The notes beneath the pieces are model-generated. The model saw nothing but the letters and a program-made list of their open reading frames with translations, made no database searches and was not told the origin of the DNA. A program made the translations under genes and the position numbers. From Bacilli bacterium (GTDB lineage Bacteria > Bacillota_I > Bacilli_A > RFN20 > CAG-826), in NCBI GenBank assembly GCA_024413875.1, contig JAKSVY010000007.1, positions 1 through 38,813 of the forward strand: a stretch of 38,813 nucleotides of DNA, written 5' to 3'. Every line of letters begins with the position of its first letter. Position 1 is the stretch's first letter. Shown here one piece after another: positions 17,614-24,449 of the stretch.

Positions 17614-17642
17614 TTTACAATATTGATTTCGCGTGATATTAT
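17614..17642 (+). promoter_or_regulatory. rpmB promoter
   Basis: TTTACA (17614-17619), 17 bp, then TGA-TATTAT (hexamer 17637-17642), a strong extended -10 promoter. A GAGAGG ribosome site precedes the rpmB ATG. Confidence 0.8.
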
Positions 17643-17678
17643 TACAATGCTTTTTTAACGAATAGAGAGGTAAAAATT

Positions 17679-17867
17679 ATGTCAAGAGTATGCCCAATTA
17701 CAGGAAAAGGACCACACGCTGGTAATAATCGTTCACACAGCTTACGTGCTACACGTAGATTATGGAACGCTAACCTTCAAACTTACGAAATGGTTATCGA
17801 CGGTAAGAAAGTTCGTGTCAGAATGTCTGCACGTGCTCACCGTACATTAATGAAAAACGCTAAGTAA
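17679..17867 (+). CDS. rpmB: 50S ribosomal protein L28
   Basis: A 62-residue ribosomal protein with the family opening MSRVCPITGKGPHAGNNRSH, then SLRATRRLWNANLQ and KVRVRMSARAHRTLMK. Only one of the usual zinc-site cysteines of the C+ form remains (C5), so this is the zinc-free form. Length is normal (61-64). It is monocistronic, with its own promoter and a terminator at 17886-17915; codon use (CGT, GGT) is that of a highly expressed gene. Confidence 0.97.
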   Translation: MSRVCPITGKGPHAGNNRSHSLRATRRLWNANLQTYEMVIDGKKVRVRMSARAHRTLMKNAK

Positions 17868-17885
17868 TTTTTTACACTAGTATAT

Positions 17886-17915
17886 AAAAAAGCTGCTCAT
17901 CGAAGCAGCTTTTTT
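17886..17915. terminator. bidirectional terminator between rpmB and the membrane gene at 17921
   Basis: GCTGCT (17892-17897) pairs with AGCAGC (17904-17909) around CATCGA, with six A before and six T after, so it can end transcription on both strands. It lies 5 bp beyond the stop of the minus-strand gene and closes the gmk-to-17921 unit. Confidence 0.92.
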
Positions 17916-17920
17916 GTTGT

Positions 17921-18598
17921 CTATATAATTGCGAATAAGAATAAGATTAATCCAAGTGTTGATATTACAAACGTTAACCATTCAGAATATGCAAGTGGGA
18001 AGAGTTTTGGACGAGAGTATGTGATCTCACCACTATCACTTCTTTTTGAATCTAGTTTAGCCCAGTCTTTAAGACGAGGATTTAAGATAACAAGGATTTG
18101 AAGAATAGCAAGAAGGAAACTAAATACTCCCACTGTTAAACTTGAACTACTTCTATTGATTGTAAAGAGCAATACGGAGAACACCCCGGTCATCATGACC
18201 ATTCCAAATGATCCCGCCATATAAAGTGTTGCAACAAGAGTGTGTTGTCTAACATATTTAGCTTCAACTATGTTGATAGCGAGGAATGAAAGAGATGTTA
18301 CAACCGCAAATAACGCCTCCACTACAACAAGTCCTGCAAAAGATTTAAACTCAGTTATAAAAGGAAGTGTATTCCATAGAATGGAATAAAACATAAACAC
18401 ATAGATAAAAACAAACACTAAATGTCTTCTTCTATTAGGACTATCTTTATAAGATAATTCGTGTGGAAAATGTTTTAAAAATGAATACTTTTCATTGTTA
18501 TTCATCTTATAAGAAATTATTCCAGTAACGATTAAAATTGCTGTTATAGCAGCGATTAACACTAAAGAAATAATCCACACTAAATTAACATCTATCAT
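17921..18598 (-). CDS. multi-pass membrane protein, unknown function
   Basis: A 225-residue protein with about six hydrophobic segments (near residues 7-29, 62-82, 88-110, 122-146, 153-172 and 205-225). Loops include the polar KMNNNEKYSFLKHFPHELSY and the C-terminal-side RLKDWAKLDSKRSD. I recognise no family. Its ATG overlaps the rpe stop as ATGA, so it is translationally coupled to rpe and is the last gene of the gmk unit. The conserved Bacillus neighbourhood here would have thiN (thiamine pyrophosphokinase) after rpe; this protein is not that. Confidence 0.65.
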   Translation of the reverse strand: MIDVNLVWIISLVLIAAITAILIVTGIISYKMNNNEKYSFLKHFPHELSYKDSPNRRRHLVFVFIYVFMFYSILWNTLPFITEFKSFAGLVVVEALFAVVTSLSFLAINIVEAKYVRQHTLVATLYMAGSFGMVMMTGVFSVLLFTINRSSSSLTVGVFSFLLAILQILVILNPRLKDWAKLDSKRSDSGEITYSRPKLFPLAYSEWLTFVISTLGLILFLFAII

Positions 18599-19242
18599 CT
18601 AAGAGACTCGATTCTTTCCTTAATATCTTCATGACCAAATAAGTATGATCCAGCAACTAAAACATCAGCACCTGCATCTTTACATAACTTACCTGTTTCA
18701 GCGTTAATTCCACCATCAACTTCGATTAAGCATTCACATTTATTTTCATCAATGTATTTACGTAACTTAGCGATTTTTTCTAACGCTAAAGGCATGAATT
18801 TTTGACCGCCTTTTCCAGGTTCTACTGACATAACTAAGGCTAAATCAATCTTATTTAAATAAAGATATAATACTTCTACTTCTGTATTAGGTTTTACTGA
18901 AATTCCTACTTTACAGTTCAATTTATGAAGATTTTTGATTAATTCATTAACACGCTTTTCATCATTTAAAGCTTCAATATGGAAGGTAACAATATCTGCT
19001 CCATGATTAGCAAAATCAATGGCCTCTACTTCAGGATCAACAACCATAATATGAACATCATTAACCATCGTGTGATGAGGAGCGATTTTATCTAAATCCG
19101 CAATTGTGTAAGATGTATTTGGAACAAATTTTCCATCCATTACATCAAAATGTAAAAACTCTGCGCCGAGAGATTCAGCGAGTTTTACTTCTTCAACTAA
19201 TCTTTCTTTGTTAGCTGCTAAAATACTTGGAGATACAATCAT
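18595..19242 (-). CDS. rpe: ribulose-phosphate 3-epimerase
   Basis: A 215-residue TIM-barrel enzyme of the pentose phosphate pathway interconverting ribulose-5-P and xylulose-5-P. Metal and acid/base residues appear in SPSILAANK, LHFDVMDGKFVPN (His and catalytic Asp), NDVHIMV, and LIEVDGGINAETG (second catalytic Asp), with the phosphate-binding DVLVAGSYLFG. Length is typical. The AGGAGG ribosome site is encoded within the last codons of rsgA. It ends in TGA overlapping the next ATG. The rsgA-rpe pairing is standard in Firmicutes. Confidence 0.97.
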   Translation of the reverse strand: MIVSPSILAANKERLVEEVKLAESLGAEFLHFDVMDGKFVPNTSYTIADLDKIAPHHTMVNDVHIMVVDPEVEAIDFANHGADIVTFHIEALNDEKRVNELIKNLHKLNCKVGISVKPNTEVEVLYLYLNKIDLALVMSVEPGKGGQKFMPLALEKIAKLRKYIDENKCECLIEVDGGINAETGKLCKDAGADVLVAGSYLFGHEDIKERIESLR

Positions 19243-19243
19243 A

Positions 19244-20110
19244 TTATTTCCTCCTATCTTGCCCTAAGTTATTAGAGAGTTTGACATAGATATCATAAAC
19301 ATCTCTAGGGTATTTATTTTCATTTACTGCGTTAATGATATTGCAGTCTTTTTCATGAAGGTGAAGGCAATCGCTATAAAAGCATCCTTCGTAATTTAGT
19401 TCTTTAAATCCTGGAAAGTAATGAGCGAGTTCAATCTTTGATAAAGTTAAATCTAAAGATGAAAATCCTGGAGTGTCTCCAATATAGCCATTTTTATATG
19501 GAAGAAGTATAACTTCTTTTGTTTGGTGTTTTCCTCTTCCTAAAGCCTCAGAATATTCTCCGATACCTCTATTAAATGAAGCATCGATTAAATTGATTAA
19601 TGAAGATTTACCAACACCAGTTTGCCCCATAAAGATAGTTACCTTGTTTTCAAGGTCTTTCATTAATTTATTAATTTCACCATGATCTTCCGTTTTCTTT
19701 GAGATAAGGAAATGCTCAATACCCAAGAAAGAAAGTTCGTTACATATGTTAGTTATTTCTTCTTTATTTTCGACAAGGTCATATTTAGTTAACACCACTT
19801 TTGATTTAACCTTGTTGTAATTAGCGTATGTAACAAACTTATATAATAATTCTTTTGAGAATTCTGGTTGTTTTAAAGACATAACAATGATTAATTGATC
19901 AAGGTTTGCTACTCTTGGTCTAATTAATTCGTTCTTTCTAGAATCAATGTTATAGATTACGCATTCTTCATCGTCGAAATCAACATTATCTCCAACGAGG
20001 ACAGTTTGATTTCTAAAACGAAAAACTCCTTTAGCGATTACATTATATGTAACGCCTTCAGAATAGATTGTATGAACACCGCCTACGGTTGAAACTATTT
20101 TGCCTCTCAT
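19244..20110 (-). CDS. rsgA: ribosome small subunit-dependent GTPase A
   Basis: A 288-residue circularly permuted GTPase that checks late 30S assembly. The order is OB-fold (about residues 1-65), then G4 as LTKYD (107-111), G1 as GQTGVGKSSL (162-171), G3 as DTPG (212-215) and a zinc finger with C243, C248, H250/H252 and C256. The permuted order G4-G1-G3 is the family hallmark. Length is normal. It overlaps the kinase stop by one base and is followed by rpe after 1 bp. In Bacillus the PrkC kinase phosphorylates RsgA, and the two are adjacent here. Confidence 0.96.
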   Translation of the reverse strand: MRGKIVSTVGGVHTIYSEGVTYNVIAKGVFRFRNQTVLVGDNVDFDDEECVIYNIDSRKNELIRPRVANLDQLIIVMSLKQPEFSKELLYKFVTYANYNKVKSKVVLTKYDLVENKEEITNICNELSFLGIEHFLISKKTEDHGEINKLMKDLENKVTIFMGQTGVGKSSLINLIDASFNRGIGEYSEALGRGKHQTKEVILLPYKNGYIGDTPGFSSLDLTLSKIELAHYFPGFKELNYEGCFYSDCLHLHEKDCNIINAVNENKYPRDVYDIYVKLSNNLGQDRRK

Positions 20111-20988
20111 TATTTAAGTCCAAAAATCCTTTTAATGATATTACGTTTAGGTGTGAAATTATCTTTATTGTCTAATAAAGCTTGGATATCTTTTTTGAAT
20201 TCCATGCAGTTAGAATAACGATCTTGTGGGTTTTTTGCACATGCTTTTCCAATAACGTAATCAACGTTTTTATTTAATTCAGGAACATATTCATGAACAC
20301 TTGGGATTGCTTTCTTGATATGTGCTTTTGCAATGTCATTTGCGCTTCCTTCTGCAAATGGAGGTGTACCTGTAAGCATTTCAAAAAATGTAATACCTAA
20401 AGCGTAGATATCACTTTGCACTGTTGGCTTATGACCTCTACAAAGTTCAGGAGCTAAATAATGGACTGAGCCAACAATCTTTTCTTTTTCTTCTTCCATG
20501 TTTCCTTCAGTGATTGTACAAGAGATACCAAAATCCCCTACTTTTACAATTCCATTAGAAAGATAGAAAACATTGCTTGGTTTAATATCTCTATGAACGA
20601 TATTGCTATCGTGAATATAACCAATCGCATCACAAAGTTGAATCATAATCATACATGATTCTTTTAAAGAATAATGTGAATAAATGGCAATCTTTTCTAA
20701 AAGAGTGTCATCTTTAATGTATTCATACGCAACATAAGGTCTATCTTCAAATACTCCACGACTATAAACCTTAATAATGTTTGGATGTTGTAAGTCAGCA
20801 CAGAACGCTGCTTCATTATTAAAACGTTCAAGTTGAACTTTATCTTTGCAAAGTTCTTCTTTGATAATCTTAATTGCGACTAATTTTTTAGTATAAAAAT
20901 CAGAAGCTTGATAAACTTCTGCCATACCACCTGAACCAAGGCGGCCTGTTATTCTATACCCATCGATAAAATCATCGATTTTAAGCAT
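20110..20988 (-). CDS. prkC: Hanks-type Ser/Thr protein kinase, PASTA-less PrkC homologue
   Basis: A 292-residue kinase. Motifs: G-loop GRLGSGGMAEVY (residues 15-26), VAIK (K40), E59, HRDIKPSN (132-139), DFG (152-154), SVHYLAPE (174-181) and SDIYALG. After the kinase domain (ends near 275) only a short basic tail follows (PKRNIIKRIFGLK); there is no transmembrane helix and no PASTA repeat, unlike PrkC/Stk1 (about 650 residues). An upstream in-frame start at 21036 exists, but the ATG at 20988 has GGGAGG at proper spacing and overlaps prpC by 8 bp, the usual coupling. The basic tail might touch the membrane. Confidence 0.92.
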   Translation of the reverse strand: MLKIDDFIDGYRITGRLGSGGMAEVYQASDFYTKKLVAIKIIKEELCKDKVQLERFNNEAAFCADLQHPNIIKVYSRGVFEDRPYVAYEYIKDDTLLEKIAIYSHYSLKESCMIMIQLCDAIGYIHDSNIVHRDIKPSNVFYLSNGIVKVGDFGISCTITEGNMEEEKEKIVGSVHYLAPELCRGHKPTVQSDIYALGITFFEMLTGTPPFAEGSANDIAKAHIKKAIPSVHEYVPELNKNVDYVIGKACAKNPQDRYSNCMEFKKDIQALLDNKDNFTPKRNIIKRIFGLK

Positions 20989-21733
20989 TCTTAAATGCCT
21001 CCCAATATGCAATGGAGATATTGTCTGAACCACCATTCATATTAGCGATATTAATGACTGTATCAATCTTCTGAGTTGGTGTTTCGTTAACCGCTAATGC
21101 ACGGTAAAGTTCTTGTTCAGTAATGTTGTTATATAAACCATCACTACATAAAACGATAGATTTTCCTTCGTTATCAATAATCTTCATATCTAAAGATAAT
21201 GAAGGAGATTGTCCCATAGAGTTAATTAACATATGTCTATCTTTATGAGTCTTAGCTTCTTCTTTTGTAATCTTACCAATCTTAACTAAGTGGTTAACAT
21301 ATGTTTGATCTTCGGTAATTTGATTAAGTTTTCCGTTGTCCATTAAATAGCAACGTGAATCACCTGCACTTGCGATAATGATTTTGTTTTTAACAAGTAA
21401 GGCAATAACTACTGTTGTGCCCATATCTTTATAATCTTCGTTTTCTTGAGCGTAATTATAAATATCAGTATTCGCTTCTTTTAAAACTCTTTGAAGCCAG
21501 AAATAGGCTGTTCTAACAGAAAAGAAAGATGATTTAGCGGAGAATTCTTTATTAACAACTTCCAAAACCTTAGCAGATGCATAAGAGCCTTTATTATGGC
21601 CACCCATTCCATCGCAGACGAGTAAAAGAACATCACCACTTGAATTTACTAAAGTAGCAGATTTATCTTCGTTAGATTGTCTCTTTTTGCCAATATCTGT
21701 CTTGGCAACATACATTCCTCTAATTTTTTCCAT
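20981..21733 (-). CDS. prpC: PP2C-type protein phosphatase
   Basis: A 250-residue metal-dependent Ser/Thr phosphatase, the partner that reverses the adjacent kinase. PPM motifs: TDIGKKRQSNEDK (residues 12-24), VCDGMGGH (39-46, metal Asp D41), DMGTTVVIALL, ASAGDSRCYLM, CSDGLYNNIT and GGSDNISIA. The ATG at 21733 follows AAAGGAG within rlmN and overlaps that gene by 14 bp. Length matches the family (about 250). The order rlmN-prpC-prkC-rsgA-rpe is conserved through Bacilli. Confidence 0.95.
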   Translation of the reverse strand: MEKIRGMYVAKTDIGKKRQSNEDKSATLVNSSGDVLLLVCDGMGGHNKGSYASAKVLEVVNKEFSAKSSFFSVRTAYFWLQRVLKEANTDIYNYAQENEDYKDMGTTVVIALLVKNKIIIASAGDSRCYLMDNGKLNQITEDQTYVNHLVKIGKITKEEAKTHKDRHMLINSMGQSPSLSLDMKIIDNEGKSIVLCSDGLYNNITEQELYRALAVNETPTQKIDTVINIANMNGGSDNISIAYWEAFKNA

Positions 21734-22766
21734 TGGCGTGTTGCTCCTTTGCTCTTAATTGTCCACAAGCAGCATCGATATCCTTACCGAATTCCTTACG
21801 GACTGTTGTGTTAACTCCATGCTTCATTAAGTAAGACATGAATAAATGTGTTTGGTTATCACTACTTCTCTTATAAGGCATTTCACTAACTTCGTTATAT
21901 GGGATTAAGTTTACGTATGCTAATGTGCCTTTGATGAGCTCTACTAATTGTTTAGCATGTTCAAGAGTATCATTCTTATCTTTTAACATGATGTATTCAA
22001 AAGTTACTCTTCGACCAGCTTCTTTTTCATAATATCGAACCGCCTCCATTACTTTTTCAAGTGGGTAGGCTCTATTTACTCTCATAATCTCATTACGAAG
22101 TTCATTGTTTGGAGCGTGAAGGGAAATGGCTAAATTTGTTTGCATTCCTTCATGAGCGTATTTTCTAATACCCTCAACAAGTCCACATGTTGAAACAGTA
22201 ATGTGTCTTGCTCCAATCGCAAGAGATTTAGGGTTATTCATAATCTTGATAAAATCAAGAACATTATCATAGTTATCAAAAGGTTCACCTGTTCCCATAA
22301 CAACGATATGGGTAATGTGTTCATCTTTTTCCGCAAGTAAGTTATTCATTACAAGGACTTGCCCAACAAGTTCATGAACCTCAAGATTTCTTTTCTTTTT
22401 AAGTAAACCAGAAGCACAGAAAGAACATCCCATGTTGCAGCCAACTTGAGATGTTACACAAATAGCGTTTCCGTAGTTATATGGCATTAAAGCAGTTTCA
22501 ACTTTACTTCCATCTTCGAGTTCAAGAAGAAGTTTAATAGTTCCATCACTACTTTCTTGTTTACGATATATTGTTGGAATTGTTAAACAAAAATCATTTT
22601 TAAGTTCTTCTCTAAAGTTTTTTGAGATATCGCTCATATCATCAAAAGATGTTGCTTTCTTTTGATAAATCCACGAATAAAGTTGGGTGGCACGGAATTT
22701 CTTTTGGCCACGGCTAATCATTTCGTTTTCGAGTTTTGTTAATTCAAGTCCGTATAAGTTAATCAT
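21720..22766 (-). CDS. rlmN: 23S rRNA/tRNA adenine-C2 methyltransferase RlmN
   Basis: A 348-residue radical SAM enzyme that makes m2A2503 in 23S rRNA (and m2A37 in some tRNAs). The 4Fe-4S motif is C110-x3-C114-x2-C117 (VGCNMGCSFCASG). C103, seven residues before, and C334 in DIDAACGQL correspond to the two mechanistic cysteines of the E. coli enzyme (C118 and C355, known family facts). VVMGTGEPFDNYDNVL and STCGLVEGI are typical SAM-binding segments. The protein is complete. It overlaps the RsmB-like gene upstream by 8 bp and prpC downstream by 14 bp. Confidence 0.97.
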   Translation of the reverse strand: MINLYGLELTKLENEMISRGQKKFRATQLYSWIYQKKATSFDDMSDISKNFREELKNDFCLTIPTIYRKQESSDGTIKLLLELEDGSKVETALMPYNYGNAICVTSQVGCNMGCSFCASGLLKKKRNLEVHELVGQVLVMNNLLAEKDEHITHIVVMGTGEPFDNYDNVLDFIKIMNNPKSLAIGARHITVSTCGLVEGIRKYAHEGMQTNLAISLHAPNNELRNEIMRVNRAYPLEKVMEAVRYYEKEAGRRVTFEYIMLKDKNDTLEHAKQLVELIKGTLAYVNLIPYNEVSEMPYKRSSDNQTHLFMSYLMKHGVNTTVRKEFGKDIDAACGQLRAKEQHANGKN

Positions 22767-24030
22767 TAGATGTATTGTCAGAAATTTCTTTCTTTAAAAG
22801 AATAGCATAATAAAGAGCAGTATCATAGTCATCGAATGGAAGATATTGCTTTTCTTCTACTAATTCGTAGTTTGGATGTTCTTTTAAGAAGTTAAGAACA
22901 GAACCACGAGTTTCTTTCTTGTTTAAAGTATTGACCATATAAACAAGCTTAGAGTTTTCTAAAAGGAAAGCATCCGCTCCTTCAAGAGCTTCTTTTTGTT
23001 TTGCTAAGCAATTATCGATGCGATCATGCTCAAAATGTAATAAGTAATCTGGGTATTGTCTAATTAAATCAAATGATGATGATTCTGGGTAAACAATAGC
23101 GAGATCTTGTTTTCTATTTACAGTAGCCTTCATATCGAGGTAAGAAGGCGCACTGAAGAATGACATGTTTTTAGGTTGTTCAGTTCTAGAAAGTTTGATG
23201 AGTTCAGGGCGATCATTGAGTTCAGGAACTGCAATATGAACACCAATATTTGGTGTAGCTTTTAAGAATAATTCTTTAGCGATAGAGTCATTTTCACCAG
23301 TAATGCATAAGACTTCACCCATAGTGACATCAAAGACTTTATCTAAGATAACCTTAACTGGCAATCTTTCATTAAAGATTTCAAAGTTACGGAAATAAGG
23401 AGTTTTTCTAACTTGTCCCTTGCCGTTATAAACTAAAACATCTTCAACTGATGATAATGAGAATTCACCTTGGTGAGCTGCTAAGAAATCAGCAGTTGAG
23501 ATTTTCTTTGTATTAACACGAACAGTTTGGATTTGTTGACGGTTATTCTTTCTAAGAATTTTGAATGTTAACGCTCTACCATAGTGTTTTTGCCACATCT
23601 TGACAAGCCAACGTGGAGTGTTAAATCTAACTGAAATATATTCAGGTGAATCAATTTCATATTCTTTGCATAATTGCATTAAATCTGCCGTATTATCAAA
23701 GATAACATCAATTTCAGGAACATAAGCATCACCTAAAATAGATTTAACTTCGTTTTTCATTTCTTCATCGTTAAATCTTTTTAAGAATGCATTGTTAGCA
23801 ATACCGAGATATAAAACGCATGCTTTTTTAGCGTCTAATTCAATATTTTTACAAACTTCCTTGATAAGGTTGTAGTGTCTTAATTCACAACCAACAAAAG
23901 CACATACAGAACCTTGATATTGTTTGTATGCTGAGTTAGCTGGGAAAACTTCTTTGATAGCGTCTTGGAAGTTTTTTCCACCTTCTGTAATAAGTTCAAG
24001 CATTGCTGCTGCGAGTTCTAGTTCTTTCAT
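22759..24030 (-). CDS. RsmB-like protein, predicted catalytically dead
   Basis: A 423-residue protein in the position of rsmB (16S m5C967 methyltransferase). The N-terminal helical NusB-like domain (about 1-125) and the linker SVRFNTPRWLVKMWQKHYG...NN..QIQTVRVNTKKIS (133-176) are clearly RsmB. The SAM loop, normally D-x-CAAPGGKT, is DVTMGEVLCITGENDS (234-249). The catalytic APCSGLG region is VYPESSSFDLIRQYPDYL (313-330), and YSTCT is YMVNT (364-368). So the glycine-rich loop and both cysteines are gone, while length, frame and the following FLKEHPNYEL are kept. The frame is intact over 1.27 kb, arguing for retained function, perhaps RNA binding. The ribosome site is an unusual GGGGGG. Confidence 0.85.
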   Translation of the reverse strand: MKELELAAAMLELITEGGKNFQDAIKEVFPANSAYKQYQGSVCAFVGCELRHYNLIKEVCKNIELDAKKACVLYLGIANNAFLKRFNDEEMKNEVKSILGDAYVPEIDVIFDNTADLMQLCKEYEIDSPEYISVRFNTPRWLVKMWQKHYGRALTFKILRKNNRQQIQTVRVNTKKISTADFLAAHQGEFSLSSVEDVLVYNGKGQVRKTPYFRNFEIFNERLPVKVILDKVFDVTMGEVLCITGENDSIAKELFLKATPNIGVHIAVPELNDRPELIKLSRTEQPKNMSFFSAPSYLDMKATVNRKQDLAIVYPESSSFDLIRQYPDYLLHFEHDRIDNCLAKQKEALEGADAFLLENSKLVYMVNTLNKKETRGSVLNFLKEHPNYELVEEKQYLPFDDYDTALYYAILLKKEISDNTSND

Positions 24031-24054
24031 AAATGGCCCCCCTACTTAGAAATA

Positions 24055-24440
24055 CTAATTGTTCTCATCCCCAATACCTGCAAAGATGTCATTTAAAACA
24101 TCAGATGAATCTGGTTCATCAACAGAAACCATATTCTCTTCAGTGATAAAGTGTGGGTATTCTTTAGAGATGTATTCGTAAGTGTCTTTAGGATCAATAT
24201 ATGTGAATTCAACATATACGTTCTTGCTTGAGCTGATTTGTATTCAACTGGTGCATTAACTCTTACAATACAGTTCCAGCTTGTTTGTTCAACGCCTTTG
24301 TGGAACAAATATGAACTTGGTGCATAGAATAATAAATCATCCTCGCTAACTTCATATAAGTCTGCGATATTGTGTGAGTGATCTTTTGAATAATGTCCAA
24401 CGACATATTGATCTAAACCTAAGATTGAAATTGTAATCAT
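24055..24440 (-). pseudogene. small conserved-looking protein with a frameshift (about 128 aa if repaired)
   Basis: From ATG at 24440 the frame reads MITISILGLDQYVVGHYSKD, VSEDDLLFYAPSSYLFHKG, VEQTSWNCIVRVNAPVEYK, then degenerates in style and stops at 24093. From the -1 frame, NVYVEFTYIDPKDTYEYISK, EYPHFITEENMVSVDEPDSS and DVLNDIFAGIGDENN run to TAG at 24055-24057. Joining the two gives a coherent acidic protein. The -1 frame is closed by TGA just upstream, so the switch must lie within about 24222-24250. One missing base would explain it. No slippery heptamer is seen, so I favour a sequencing error or a real mutation over programmed shifting. Function is unknown; it sits where def/fmt are usually found, between priA and rsmB. 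Confidence 0.7.
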
Positions 24441-24449
24441 AACTACTCC

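Noticed and set aside
20989..21036. Longer start for the kinase at 21036
   Set aside because: The extra 16 residues precede the usual kinase start and lie within prpC; ATG 20988 has GGGAGG upstream.
24222..24250. Programmed -1 frameshift in the small gene between priA and the RsmB-like gene
   Set aside because: The right direction (-1), but no X-XXY-YYZ slippery heptamer and no obvious downstream stem in the window; a lost base or sequencing error is simpler.
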